DNA of 64,000 bases, taken from an uncultured Bacteroidaceae bacterium (lineage in GTDB: Bacteria > Bacteroidota > Bacteroidia > Bacteroidales > Bacteroidaceae). A program made the position numbers and the translations under genes. Location of the stretch: the NCBI GenBank assembly GCA_905233765.1, contig CAJOCU010000002.1, forward strand, positions 62,001 through 126,000. The letters are read 5' to 3'. How positions within the stretch are numbered: the stretch's first letter is position 1; each line of letters opens with the position of its first letter. A model generated the notes under the pieces. It was not told the DNA's origin. It saw only the letters and a program-made list of their open reading frames with translations, and searched no databases. Positions 8,829 through 19,265 of this stretch are shown here, in pieces.

Positions 8829-11800
8829 ATGGAAAACAGTATTCTCAAACGAAGACTCGCAAAAGATGCGAGTTCAGCGTTTGCTGCTCTCTTGCTGCTT
8901 GGTAGCATGTTGAGCATTTCGTCGTGTAAGGACGAATTGCTGACAGGTATGCCTGAGTGGCTTGGTAGCAGCATCTATGAAGAGCTGGAGGAACGTGGTC
9001 AGTTCACGCAAACCCTTGCGCTGATTAATGACCCCGACCTCGCAGATGCACATTATCCGGAGTTGCTTCGTCTGACGGGTAGTATGACGGTCTTTGTGGC
9101 TGACGATGCCGCGTGGAGTCGCTTTTTGTCAAAGCGAGGCCTTTCATCTGTGTCGCAACTGTCAAAAGCTGAAAAGAAGACTTTGTTGAAAGCCTCAATG
9201 ATCAACAGCGCATATCTGATTGAACTTCTGGATAATGTACCCAACGGTTCTACCGACCCTTCAGAAGGTGCCTGTATGCGTCGTGAGTCTCGTATGGAGT
9301 TAGACGACTATATTCCAGTCATGAAAGCAGCAGATTTTCCTGTCGTCAACGAAAACCGTCGTACGGACGATGGAGCACAGATTGACTATTGGGCAGATGT
9401 TCGTGATAAGGAAAGCATAAAAATTTATAAAGATGCCACCGTTGCGCCGATGGTGCACTTTCTGCCTCAGTTCATGTCGCAGAATGGTATTACGGACGAT
9501 GATTTGTCGCGCATTACCAACGGAGCTTCCAATTCAACCGATCGCAGCTATATTAATGGTCAGCCCATTTCGGTGAATGATGGCCGCTGGTCTCAGGATG
9601 CAGGAAAAGCTTTTTTGCAGGATATCACTTGTCAGAATGGTTATATCCACGTTCTGGATGAGGTTCCGGAAGCCCTGCCTAATATGGCTGAAATTATTCA
9701 TTCCAAGCCTCAGTTCAGCATTTTCAGTGAACTGCTGGATCGTTTTAGCTATCCGCAACTCTACAATGTCATCACCAATGAAGATGGTACGCGCGATACA
9801 TTCTACACGAAACGTTACTTTAATTCCTCCCAGAACCATGGCCTTGCAGCCTATACTCCTAAAGGTGGTGTATCTACAGAGGTCATCAACCGCCTAGGCT
9901 CTTCTGGGTCGAGTGGTGGCTACGATCCAGGGTGGAATCAATATGTCCTCTATACTGGAGATGGTCATATCTCCATGTCTAATGATGCAGCAGCGATGTT
10001 TGTTCCCACCAACGAAAAAATGCAGGAGTACTTACATGGTGATGGTTCTGTTATTGGTGCCAAGTATGGCTACGATTGGACGAAAGTACCTGATAATCTC
10101 GTGATACCCTTCTTGGACAATTGTATGCAGACTAGTTTCCGCAGCACCGTTCCTAGTAAATTCAAGGGCGTTAAGAACACGGCTTCAGACGATATGGGCC
10201 TAACGACAGGCGATGTGGATAGCTGTTTCCTTGCATGCAATGGAGCTGTGTATGAGCTAACCAGTGTCTTTGCGGCGCCTAAGCACCAGTCTGTTAGTTT
10301 CCCCGCCCTGCTGTTTGCCGATGAGAAGGAAGAGGCGAAAAAGATGCAAATCGCTAATCGTATCATTACATACGACCCCACTGCAAATGAAGTCTCTTCA
10401 ACCGTAAAAGCAGCATGGAGGTTAAATGAGTTTGATGCTTATTTGAGCTCCATGAGCAGTACATATAGTTTCTTGCTCGGTACCGATAAGGCCTTTGGTT
10501 TTTATATTGACCCATATTCCTATCTGTCAGGAGAGACACACACTGCTTACGAATTCTATATAGATGGTAAGAAAACAGATCAGCCTTTATATGTATATGC
10601 TTGGGAACTTGACGAAGAGGATAATATGGTCAAGAAACTTAACAAGGCTCCTGATATTCATACATTCGCCAATCGCCTTTATGATATATTGGATAACAGC
10701 ATTGTCGTGCATGGGCAACGTCCCTCACAAGCTATGCATCCTGGTCAGACGGTCTATCAGACGAAGGCGGGTGGTCCCATCATTGCAGAGTTCTCAGGCA
10801 ATGCCGTCACAGGTCTCGCTGGTTCCTATCAATACAAGAAGGGAGTGTTCATTCCCGTTACACCTGAAATGACTTTTGACATGACAGATAAGGGTAACGG
10901 TATTACCTATGTTTTGAGTGCACTCCCTCAAAGTACAACAACAGCTCCTTATCAGTTGATGACTGATATTCTTGCTCATCCTGAATATACCTCTTTTGCT
11001 CGCCTGTTGACAGAAGCCTCTTTTGTGGAAGCAGACGAGATACTGGATGAGCATCCAACGATTGGCTATCCAATCACCCTTTTCGGTAACTACCATTACA
11101 CGGTGTACGTCCCAAAGAATTCTGAAATAGATGCATTGGTCAATGACGGCAAACTGCCCACTTCCGAACTGATGCAGGAATGGACTCTGTTCCAGAACGC
11201 ATTGTCTGAATACGCCAGCACCATCTTACCGACTATCATTGATGAAAAAGAGCAGGAAGAACGTCTGAAAGAAATTGAAGAATTGGATGCCTTGGCGACG
11301 AAACGCATTGGAGAAATGCAGGATGTTATCGACAATTTCCTTCGTTTCCACTTCCAAGATGGAGCCCTATACATTGGTGGTAATGACACTACAGGTGTTT
11401 TCGAGACATCTGCTCTCGATCCTCAACTGGATCGCTTCCGTCGTCTAAATGTTACGGTGAGTGGCAATTCCTACCATATTCAAGTTCCCGGGACAGGCCT
11501 GATGGCCAATGTTATCAACGATGGTTTGCACAGCAATCAGATGTCTCGCCAGTACCTGTTCGGCTCTACAGCCGTATTAAAAGACGATGGCTCTTTTGAC
11601 CATTGGTCATATCCTCGAGACATCTTCAGTTCGTCCTATGTCGTGACACATCTGATTGATAGGGCGCTGGTCTATTCTGATGACCAATTCCTGCCTAAAG
11701 GCTTCCCGGCACCCGAGTATCCGGAATGGCTGCCTGTTCCTGATGAGCCAGAGCCAGAACCGGATCCTGTGCCCGCCGGAGCAAAAAGGCGTACGTCCAA

Positions 11801-11831
11801 AGTCTCACCTAAAAAGTTCTATAGAAGATGA
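8829..11831 (+). CDS. Fasciclin-repeat (FAS1) surface lipoprotein, 1000 aa
   Basis: Predicted lipoprotein with an N-terminal signal and lipobox ending ISSC (C33), followed by KDE; acidic residues at this place are part of the surface-export signal in Bacteroidetes. The mature protein has about four FAS1-like segments: around 50-290 (TVFVADDAAWSRFL, closing YIHVLDEVP), 390-510 (AMFVPTNEKMQEYL), 540-700 and 735-960 (YTVYVPKNSEIDALV). Each shows the beta strand / FxPTxxA-like start and a closing strand. A Pro/Glu-rich stretch and a basic tail end it. FAS1 domains are adhesion or ligand-holding folds; no enzyme motif is seen. It is first in the operon and overlaps the following susC by ATGA, which suggests coupled translation and a shared complex. 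Ligand unknown. Confidence 0.85.
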   Translation: MENSILKRRLAKDASSAFAALLLLGSMLSISSCKDELLTGMPEWLGSSIYEELEERGQFTQTLALINDPDLADAHYPELLRLTGSMTVFVADDAAWSRFLSKRGLSSVSQLSKAEKKTLLKASMINSAYLIELLDNVPNGSTDPSEGACMRRESRMELDDYIPVMKAADFPVVNENRRTDDGAQIDYWADVRDKESIKIYKDATVAPMVHFLPQFMSQNGITDDDLSRITNGASNSTDRSYINGQPISVNDGRWSQDAGKAFLQDITCQNGYIHVLDEVPEALPNMAEIIHSKPQFSIFSELLDRFSYPQLYNVITNEDGTRDTFYTKRYFNSSQNHGLAAYTPKGGVSTEVINRLGSSGSSGGYDPGWNQYVLYTGDGHISMSNDAAAMFVPTNEKMQEYLHGDGSVIGAKYGYDWTKVPDNLVIPFLDNCMQTSFRSTVPSKFKGVKNTASDDMGLTTGDVDSCFLACNGAVYELTSVFAAPKHQSVSFPALLFADEKEEAKKMQIANRIITYDPTANEVSSTVKAAWRLNEFDAYLSSMSSTYSFLLGTDKAFGFYIDPYSYLSGETHTAYEFYIDGKKTDQPLYVYAWELDEEDNMVKKLNKAPDIHTFANRLYDILDNSIVVHGQRPSQAMHPGQTVYQTKAGGPIIAEFSGNAVTGLAGSYQYKKGVFIPVTPEMTFDMTDKGNGITYVLSALPQSTTTAPYQLMTDILAHPEYTSFARLLTEASFVEADEILDEHPTIGYPITLFGNYHYTVYVPKNSEIDALVNDGKLPTSELMQEWTLFQNALSEYASTILPTIIDEKEQEERLKEIEELDALATKRIGEMQDVIDNFLRFHFQDGALYIGGNDTTGVFETSALDPQLDRFRRLNVTVSGNSYHIQVPGTGLMANVINDGLHSNQMSRQYLFGSTAVLKDDGSFDHWSYPRDIFSSSYVVTHLIDRALVYSDDQFLPKGFPAPEYPEWLPVPDEPEPEPDPVPAGAKRRTSKVSPKKFYRR

Positions 11832-14800
11832 AAGCACTGAAATTATTTTTGACGATGGGCCTAATGCTAGTCTCTTCACTGGCTATGGCACAAATCAACC
11901 GCATCAGCGGTACGGTCAGTGACGACTTCGACGTTCTGCCAGGTGTGAATGTGGTGGAAATTGACGCATCGAACCGTATGGTCAATGCCACCGTGACAGA
12001 TATGAATGGTAACTTCGTTCTGCCTATCAAAAGCCAAAAGAACAAGGTGAAGTTCAGTTATATGGGCTTTGTGACGCAAGTGCTGCCCATTAATAAAAAC
12101 GTCTTCAAAATCAAGATGTCCGAGAATGCCAAGCAGTTGCAGACTGTAGAGGTAAAAGCAAAAAAGAAGCTGAAGACATCCGGATTGGCTATCCCCGAAC
12201 GTGAAATCAGTTTCTCGCAACAGAGTATTTCCGCGAAGGAGTTCGAGGGGCTCGGTATCACTTCTGTCGATGAAGCGTTGCAGGGGCGTATCGCAGGCCT
12301 GGACATTGTGCAGAACTCTGGTGACCTTGGCTCTGGTTCTTCCATGCGTCTGCGTGGTGCTTCAACAGTTTCTACGCTCACGAGCAATGAGCCGCTGATC
12401 GTGGTGAACGGCAATGTCTGGAATGTGGACATGAGTGATTTCGACACCGCTACGGCCAACGATGAGAAGTTCGCGCAGTTACTCAACGTGAACACCGAGG
12501 ATATTGAGGATATCAAAGTCTTAAAAGATGCTGCCGCAACAGCTATTTGGGGCTCTCAAGGTGCGAATGGCGTGATTGAGATTACCACGAAACGTGGTCG
12601 CAAGGGCGCACCGCAGGTGAGTTACTCCGGTAAGTTCACGATGACCCACCAGCCTAAAGGTATGGAACTGCTGACGGGTGATCAATATACCATGCTGCTG
12701 AAGGAAGCTTACTTCAATCCCACACAATCTACGCTCATCTCCAACATCCCGGAGTTGAACTATGTGGAGAGTGATTCCGAGTTCTTGATGTTCAACAAGA
12801 ACACCGACTGGGTGGATCTTGTGAGCCAGAACGGCTTGCGCCAGAATCACTACATCAGTGTATCTGGTGGTGATGACAAGACACTGTTCCGCATCTCCGG
12901 TGGTTACGACCACGAGACAGGTACAATCATCAAGCAGAAGTTGAACCGTTTCTCGACGCGCATGGCTCTCGACTATTATGTCAACGACCGCATCAAGATT
13001 ATGTCCAACTTCGCGTTGACCTACACAAAGAACAACCGTAACTACGATGGTCTGCTGGCTATCGCTCGAACGAAGATGCCTAACCTTTCTCCTTACCGAT
13101 ACGATTACAATGAGAATGGTGAAGAGTACAATACCGGCGAATACTACATTGTTCCCGACTACGCCTTTACGAATCATGGCGACGCTCGCATCGTGGGCGG
13201 CACAAGTCCTTTTGCCGATCGTTTTAAAGACCAGCGCGAGTCCCATAACCCGTTGGCATCTGCTGAATACGCGAAAAACGAGCAGACCACTTACGACATT
13301 ACGCCTGAGTTGGAACTGGAGTACAAGTTACTTGGCTTGGATGATAATTCTCACCAATTGCGCTATAACGGTCGTGTGGTGATGAACGTCTATAACGACT
13401 ATACCGACCAGAGTTTCCCTCGCTCTTTAGTAAGTACACCTTATTATAATAATGGTTCTGCCTATAGCTTTAGCCGTAAGAATCTAGCCTTCACGACCAC
13501 CCATACGCTGACCTTCCAGCCTCATTTCAAGAACGAGGATCACTACCTTGTGGCATTGGGCCGTTTCCAGCTGGTCAGCGGCAGCTCCAGCAGTCAGAGC
13601 ACCAATGTCTATCGTCTGCCTAGTTCGTTGGAGACGGTCACAGCAGGTGCATATCCCAGCGGCATGGGTAGCGGCTTCAACGAATGGCGTAGTCTCTATT
13701 ATACCTTCTCAACGCACTATTCTTATAAGAGTCGCTATAGTCTCGCTTTCTCTATGCGCCTGGATGCTACGACCAAGTTCGGCGAGAACAACCGTTGGGG
13801 ATGGTTCCCTGCCATCTCAGGTCGTTGGAATATCATTGACGAGCCTTGGATGAAGTGGATGCGTGATAAGGCTAAGATGACGATGCTCAGTGTCCGTCCA
13901 GGTTGGGGTTGGGTCGGTAATCCGCCTACTGCTGACTATCTCTATATGAACAGCTTCTCTTTGGGCGCTCCTTATTTGGGAACCTATGCGATGAACCCGA
14001 ATGGTCTGAAGCTGACTCAGCTGAAATGGGAGAACAAATTTACATGGAACATCGGTTTCGACATCGGTTTCTTTGAAGACCGCTTGAAATTCGTCTTGGA
14101 ACTCTATCATCAAACAACGAAAGACATGCTGATGGCAAGGGCGGGTATTCCCAGTTCCAATGGCTGGAGTAGCCTGAGCTATCGTAACGTTGGTGATATG
14201 GTCAATAAGGGTTGGGAGTTCCAAATCTTGGGTGAGCGCCTTCTGAAGAAGGGTAAGTTCTATCTCGATGTGAATGTGAACTTTGCCAACAACCGTAATG
14301 TGATTACAGAGATGGACCCCCTCATCCTGGAGACCTTGAACATTGACTGGGAAGAGAAAAACCGCAGTGTACTGCAACGTGTACAGGTGGACAATCCCTT
14401 TGGTTCCATCTACGGCTTCCGCAGCAAGGGAGTCTATCAGTATTCCTTTAAGACTGCTCAGGAGATTACCCGTGGCAAGATGCCCGCAGCTCTGAAAAAC
14501 CAAGGCTTCAACAATCTGCAAGACTGCCTTGATGCCGGTATCACCTTCCCTGTTGCTGTTAATGCTGACGGCCAATACATTAAGGATGCAGAGGGGAATC
14601 CCATCCAGCAACGCTTCGCATATAAGGATGGGAATCGTAAGGGCTATGGTTTCAAGGGCGGCGATGCCATTTACGAGGATGTGAATCACGATGGTAATAT
14701 CAACCAACTGGATATCGTGTATCTGGGTAACTCGCTACCCAAACTAACGGGCGGTTTTGGCTTCAAGTTGCATTACGACCGTTTGACACTGAATGCTCAG

Positions 14801-15241
14801 TTTAACTATCGTGTGGACTATGATATCTTGAATATGGCCCGTTTGGATATGGAGGCCATGACGAGCAACAACAACCAGAGCCAGGCCGTCAATTACCGTT
14901 GGCGTAAGGAGGGTGATGTCACTACAATACCCCGCGCCCTAAATGGCGGCGCAGAGAACTCCACGAACTACAACACCCTCGTTAGTGATCGTTTTGTGGA
15001 AGATGGCAGTTTCCTTCGCTTGAACTACCTGCAACTGAGCTATAGTTTCGACCCGAAGTTGTTGAAGAAATGGCACATGAAGCAGCTTAATATCTATGCC
15101 AGCGCAAACAACCTCTTCTGCCTGACGAAATACACGGGCGTGGATCCCGAGATAGGTTATGGCGGCTATGGTGTCACCACCGACAACAACAAGACTCCGC
15201 GTTCGAAATCCTACACTGTAGGTATCACCATTGGTTTCTAA
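11828..15241 (+). CDS. SusC/RagA-family TonB-dependent outer-membrane transporter (first copy)
   Basis: Outer-membrane beta-barrel of 1137 residues that, with SusD, imports oligomers using TonB energy. Seen: signal peptide ending AMAQ (about 22), a carboxypeptidase-D-like beta domain (about 25-100, GTVSDDFDVLPGVNVV...GNFVLPI), a TonB-box-like QTVEVKAKK, and the RagA plug signature SVDEALQGRIAGLDIVQNSG with VLKDAAATAIWGSQGANG. A 22-strand-type barrel region follows, ending in an aromatic terminal strand (SYTVGITIGF). Its ATG overlaps the stop of the fasciclin gene by 4 bases. Substrate is not predictable: no enzyme or regulator lies beside it. Confidence 0.95.
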   Translation: MKALKLFLTMGLMLVSSLAMAQINRISGTVSDDFDVLPGVNVVEIDASNRMVNATVTDMNGNFVLPIKSQKNKVKFSYMGFVTQVLPINKNVFKIKMSENAKQLQTVEVKAKKKLKTSGLAIPEREISFSQQSISAKEFEGLGITSVDEALQGRIAGLDIVQNSGDLGSGSSMRLRGASTVSTLTSNEPLIVVNGNVWNVDMSDFDTATANDEKFAQLLNVNTEDIEDIKVLKDAAATAIWGSQGANGVIEITTKRGRKGAPQVSYSGKFTMTHQPKGMELLTGDQYTMLLKEAYFNPTQSTLISNIPELNYVESDSEFLMFNKNTDWVDLVSQNGLRQNHYISVSGGDDKTLFRISGGYDHETGTIIKQKLNRFSTRMALDYYVNDRIKIMSNFALTYTKNNRNYDGLLAIARTKMPNLSPYRYDYNENGEEYNTGEYYIVPDYAFTNHGDARIVGGTSPFADRFKDQRESHNPLASAEYAKNEQTTYDITPELELEYKLLGLDDNSHQLRYNGRVVMNVYNDYTDQSFPRSLVSTPYYNNGSAYSFSRKNLAFTTTHTLTFQPHFKNEDHYLVALGRFQLVSGSSSSQSTNVYRLPSSLETVTAGAYPSGMGSGFNEWRSLYYTFSTHYSYKSRYSLAFSMRLDATTKFGENNRWGWFPAISGRWNIIDEPWMKWMRDKAKMTMLSVRPGWGWVGNPPTADYLYMNSFSLGAPYLGTYAMNPNGLKLTQLKWENKFTWNIGFDIGFFEDRLKFVLELYHQTTKDMLMARAGIPSSNGWSSLSYRNVGDMVNKGWEFQILGERLLKKGKFYLDVNVNFANNRNVITEMDPLILETLNIDWEEKNRSVLQRVQVDNPFGSIYGFRSKGVYQYSFKTAQEITRGKMPAALKNQGFNNLQDCLDAGITFPVAVNADGQYIKDAEGNPIQQRFAYKDGNRKGYGFKGGDAIYEDVNHDGNINQLDIVYLGNSLPKLTGGFGFKLHYDRLTLNAQFNYRVDYDILNMARLDMEAMTSNNNQSQAVNYRWRKEGDVTTIPRALNGGAENSTNYNTLVSDRFVEDGSFLRLNYLQLSYSFDPKLLKKWHMKQLNIYASANNLFCLTKYTGVDPEIGYGGYGVTTDNNKTPRSKSYTVGITIGF

Positions 15242-15253
15242 TCTCTCATCCTA

Positions 15254-17065
15254 ATGATACATCTATATATGAAATACATCGAACAATCCATTGTCCGTCT
15301 CGCGTGCATTGCATGTGTCGGACTATTCTTGGTCAGCTGTGGCGATTTCTTGGAAATCACGCCGCGCGACATGGTTACGGAGGATAATTTCTGGGATGAG
15401 AAAACCGACGTGGATCAAATGGTCACAGGTTGTTACACCGCCATGCAAGGTTACGATTTCATCTCTCGCTGTGTGGTGTGGGGTGACCTGCGTGGCACAG
15501 ATATTGATGGAGCTTCTAATATTGAGAATTATGACGATCTCTATCAGGCGCTTGTCAACAACTTGATGCCATCCAATCAGTTCACCAGCTGGTCTTCCTT
15601 CTATTATGTGATCAATAAGTGCAATACCATTATCCGTATGGCACCAGAGGTCCATGAGAAAGACCCCGCATACCGTCAAAGTGATTTACAGGCAACCATT
15701 GCTGAAATGACGGCCTTGCGTAGCCTTTGCTATTGGTATCTCATCCGTGCTTTTGATGCCGTTCCCTTCTATCGTGATGCGGTACAGCAAGAAGATGAAG
15801 TGAAGACTTTGCCGGTCACATCCTTTGAGACAGTACTGAACGAAATCATCTCTGACTTGGAGGCCGTGAAGCCCAATGCCCTGGATCATTATGCTGCGAT
15901 TTCTGGCGACGACGGTGATCTTGGCAGGTATAATAGCAATTGTAATCGTATCACACGTTCTGCCATTAATGCGATGTTGTGTGATATGTACCTATGGCGT
16001 GGCGACTATGACAAGGTCATTTCTTGTGCTGATGAGATTCTGGCAGTAAAGAAGAGTGACTATGAACGTAACTACGGGAAGTCTATGATGATGGGCACAT
16101 TTGCCCCGGAGCCGATAGCAGCTTCGTCTGGTAACTTTACTACATACCTGTATAAGAATACGCAAACCAATGGTAATATCGTTTTTAATGCAATTTTCGG
16201 GACTGGTAATAGCTTTGAAAGTATTTTTGAGCTATCATTCAACAACACAGGTATCGGTAGCCCTTATGTAACTAGCTTGGCCCTTGCAACCCTTTATGGA
16301 ACGGGTAATAAGAATTCGAAATATGGTCCGACCAGTGCAGACGGATTCTTAGTACCAACGACTGTCATCATGCAGGAAGCACGTGGAGACAATGGGAACT
16401 GGTCGATATTCCGTGGTTCGTCGGATACACGTTTCTATTGTAGCATGCATGCCACAGATAAGAACTACACGGAAGCCTCTATCCGTAAGTATGTAGCTTA
16501 CATATTCCAGGTCTCTGCTCAAAGTACTAAATATATCAATTATGAAGAATCCGGGAACTTCCTGCTTCCGGAAGCGATGAATCGCAATTGGATTTTCTAT
16601 CGTCTCACAGACATCATGCTGATGAAGGCTGAAGCCTATTTGATGAAGAGTGGAGCTGATGCATCGGATGCCAACAAGGCATTATGGGCAAAGGCTTTTG
16701 ATCTAATTGAGGTTGTGGCCAACCGCTCAGTTACTGCGACTTCCCAACAGTTGAAAAACACGGATGCCGCCGTTGCCAACCGCGAAAAGCTGCAGACGTT
16801 GTTACGCAACGAACGTCGTGCCGAGTTGTTGTTTGAGGGCAAGAGATGGTTTGACATGATTCGCTACAGCAAACAAGCCGGTGGAGATTTAAAGGACTTA
16901 AATGGCATCCCTGCGAAGTGTGGCTCACGCGGTTCCTCTAATCCCTTCCCCAGTTGGGCTCATCTATTCTGGCCTTACAACAAGCAGGAGATTAAGAAGA
17001 ATCCGAACATGAAGCAAAAGAGTATCTACAACAAAGATACGGAAGATATCAGTATCAACAACTAA
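15254..17065 (+). CDS. RagB/SusD-family surface lipoprotein (first copy)
   Basis: Lid and binding partner of the SusC just upstream (12-base gap), 603 residues. Seen: lipobox LVSC followed by GDFLE; the typical SusD opening LEITPRDMVTEDNFW; the N-terminal helical TPR-like part with ALRSLCYWYLIRAFDAVPFYRDA; and the C-terminal RagB/SusD segment with YRLTDIMLMKAEAYL and ERRAELLFEGKRWFDMIRY. The start at 15254 is the longest ATG; an ATG at 15269 gives an equally good signal (MKYIEQS) and cannot be excluded. It is followed 10 bases later by a fasciclin lipoprotein gene. Confidence 0.95.
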   Translation: MIHLYMKYIEQSIVRLACIACVGLFLVSCGDFLEITPRDMVTEDNFWDEKTDVDQMVTGCYTAMQGYDFISRCVVWGDLRGTDIDGASNIENYDDLYQALVNNLMPSNQFTSWSSFYYVINKCNTIIRMAPEVHEKDPAYRQSDLQATIAEMTALRSLCYWYLIRAFDAVPFYRDAVQQEDEVKTLPVTSFETVLNEIISDLEAVKPNALDHYAAISGDDGDLGRYNSNCNRITRSAINAMLCDMYLWRGDYDKVISCADEILAVKKSDYERNYGKSMMMGTFAPEPIAASSGNFTTYLYKNTQTNGNIVFNAIFGTGNSFESIFELSFNNTGIGSPYVTSLALATLYGTGNKNSKYGPTSADGFLVPTTVIMQEARGDNGNWSIFRGSSDTRFYCSMHATDKNYTEASIRKYVAYIFQVSAQSTKYINYEESGNFLLPEAMNRNWIFYRLTDIMLMKAEAYLMKSGADASDANKALWAKAFDLIEVVANRSVTATSQQLKNTDAAVANREKLQTLLRNERRAELLFEGKRWFDMIRYSKQAGGDLKDLNGIPAKCGSRGSSNPFPSWAHLFWPYNKQEIKKNPNMKQKSIYNKDTEDISINN

Positions 17066-17075
17066 ATCCTATACA

Positions 17076-19220
17076 ATGATGAAAAAGGTTTATTTATTCA
17101 AGATAAAGTCACTATTGATAGGCATAGCGCTGTTCGCATTAGGCGTGTCGTCCTGTAAAGACGACATGCCAGAGGATAGCCTCTATACTTATCAAGCAGA
17201 AATGTTGAGTGATTTCCTGCGCAACAACAATAATTTCTCTCAGTTCGCGCGAATCGTAGAGAAGGCTGGTAAGATGGATTTGTTCTCGGCCTATGGCACG
17301 TACACTTGCTTCGCCCCAACGAATGACGCGGTGAGCACTTATCTTGCAGGTCTCGGGAAGTCTTCTGTTGAAGAGCTCTCCAACGAGGAATGTGATACAC
17401 TGGTATGCACGATGACAATCGCGTCAAAAACAATGTCCTTGACCGACTTCGAAGGTTTTACCTTTATAGAGGAGAACAATATGTTGGGCCGTGCGTTGAA
17501 ACTTCAGGAAGTGCCCATGACAATTGATACCGAATATGGTAAGCAGGCTGTTTCCACCTTTATTGTCAACGGATCGGGTCAGGTGATTTATGAGCTGGCC
17601 AACGACTCGGTGGAGAATGGTATTGTACATCCTGTCAGCGGTGTCGTTCGTGCCTCTAGCGACCTCCTTCCCGATGTCATTCGTCGCGATCCGACCCTCA
17701 AGATTTTCGCACAAGCATTGGTGCTTACGGGACTCTATAATCAGATTGTCCGTCGCGAGGATGCGTCCTACAACTATCATGATTATGAAGAAATGCAGGG
17801 TAAGTACCACTCTGACAACCATGATAATTACTGCTGGGTTCCAAGAACTCGCCGGTATGGTTATACTGCGTTCTGCGTCCCCGATGACGTGCTTAATCAT
17901 TACAGCGAATATGAGGATGTAGATTATGACAAGAATATCTATACATGGGAAGACCTTTATGACTATGCTTGCACCGTCTATCCTGAAGGTAAGGGGCAGG
18001 GCTACTATGGAAAGAGCACAAGCGCATTGCAAGACGAGCGCAATCCCTTACACAAACTCATTGCATATCATTTGTTGGATCGATTGGGTGTTTACGAGAA
18101 ACTCTATACTAACTGTACAATCCTAAAAGACATTATCAATCCCACAGAGTGGTATTCGACGATGAATCCACATTCAACAATGAAAGTGGAATGTGTCTAT
18201 CCAGATAACGACTTCCATAATAAGGGCGTAGATAAAACGGCTCAAAATGGAGTTGTTTATTTGAACCACATGTATGATCCTAAACGTCCTGGCTTGTATG
18301 AGCGTGGCGCTATCGTTTCAAAGGATGTCGTGGAAGAGATGATCAATTACCAGAGTTGCGTAAACGGTATCTATTATTATATCGATCGTCTTATCGACTA
18401 TGGCCAGGATACCCGTGATCATGTATTCAATACACGCATGCGCATGGACCTTTATACATTCTGGCCCGAATTGATGAATAATGATATTCGAACGACAGAA
18501 ACCCATTTGACGAAAGCGGCTTGCCCAACAGAAAGTGATGACTGGAATTCAAAATGCAAAAGCTACATTTTTCCGCAAGGATATCTTGACAATGTAGAAT
18601 CTACGGCAGATGGCGACTTCATCTATCAAGGTTGTCGCAACTACTACTGGAGTTATGAAGGCGATGAATTTAATCTTCGTTCTGATCAAGGCCTATATGA
18701 TATGACTTTCCAGTTGCCTTCTGTTCCTACGGGTCAATACCAGATTCGTCTGGGCTTCGCGCTCATTCCGAGTCGTGGTATCGGTCAGTTCTATGTCGAT
18801 GGAAAGCCCCAGGGCATTCCGCTTGATATGCGTTCGACGGGGTGGCAGGCAAAAACAGGTTGGCAGAAGCTATATACCGGAGATGACAATGACACTTATA
18901 CACCGACGGCCGAGCAGAACAAGAAAGACTTACACAACCAAGGTTGGTATCACGGACCGGCAGGGATCCGTTGTATCCATGGGGAAGGGAATCCTGACAG
19001 CCAATTGAAGAAGTCTAACTCCACACCATTCTGTAATATTATGAATACCATTCGACGCGTTATCTACACGGGACCGCTGGATGGCGATAAAACTCACTCC
19101 GTTCGCATCCGGAGTGTGTGGTCAGAAGGTGGTGCCGAGCTAATGTTTGACTATATCGAAATCGTTCCAAAGAGTGTCTATGGTATTGACACTGAAGGTG
19201 CAGGCGAGGACGATTTGTAA
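17076..19220 (+). CDS. Fasciclin-domain surface lipoprotein, 714 aa
   Basis: Lipoprotein with lipobox VSSC (C27) followed by KDDM, a strong surface-export type sequence. Two FAS1 segments are visible: about 45-200 (TYTCFAPTNDAVSTYL, closing IVHPVSGVVRA) and about 200-450 (YTAFCVPDDVLNHYSEY, closing NGIYYYIDRLIDY). A C-terminal all-beta region (about 500-700, with DMTFQLPSVPTGQYQIRLGF and a closing FDYIEIVPK) looks like a carbohydrate-binding jelly roll. This layout is found in fasciclin proteins beside SusC/SusD pairs in Bacteroidetes. Two ATGs lie in tandem at 17076 and 17079. Function inferred: ligand capture or scaffold on the cell surface. Confidence 0.82.
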   Translation: MMKKVYLFKIKSLLIGIALFALGVSSCKDDMPEDSLYTYQAEMLSDFLRNNNNFSQFARIVEKAGKMDLFSAYGTYTCFAPTNDAVSTYLAGLGKSSVEELSNEECDTLVCTMTIASKTMSLTDFEGFTFIEENNMLGRALKLQEVPMTIDTEYGKQAVSTFIVNGSGQVIYELANDSVENGIVHPVSGVVRASSDLLPDVIRRDPTLKIFAQALVLTGLYNQIVRREDASYNYHDYEEMQGKYHSDNHDNYCWVPRTRRYGYTAFCVPDDVLNHYSEYEDVDYDKNIYTWEDLYDYACTVYPEGKGQGYYGKSTSALQDERNPLHKLIAYHLLDRLGVYEKLYTNCTILKDIINPTEWYSTMNPHSTMKVECVYPDNDFHNKGVDKTAQNGVVYLNHMYDPKRPGLYERGAIVSKDVVEEMINYQSCVNGIYYYIDRLIDYGQDTRDHVFNTRMRMDLYTFWPELMNNDIRTTETHLTKAACPTESDDWNSKCKSYIFPQGYLDNVESTADGDFIYQGCRNYYWSYEGDEFNLRSDQGLYDMTFQLPSVPTGQYQIRLGFALIPSRGIGQFYVDGKPQGIPLDMRSTGWQAKTGWQKLYTGDDNDTYTPTAEQNKKDLHNQGWYHGPAGIRCIHGEGNPDSQLKKSNSTPFCNIMNTIRRVIYTGPLDGDKTHSVRIRSVWSEGGAELMFDYIEIVPKSVYGIDTEGAGEDDL

Positions 19221-19265
19221 TTCGTAATATTTACTATTCAATAGATTCTATTTATTTACCAGAAT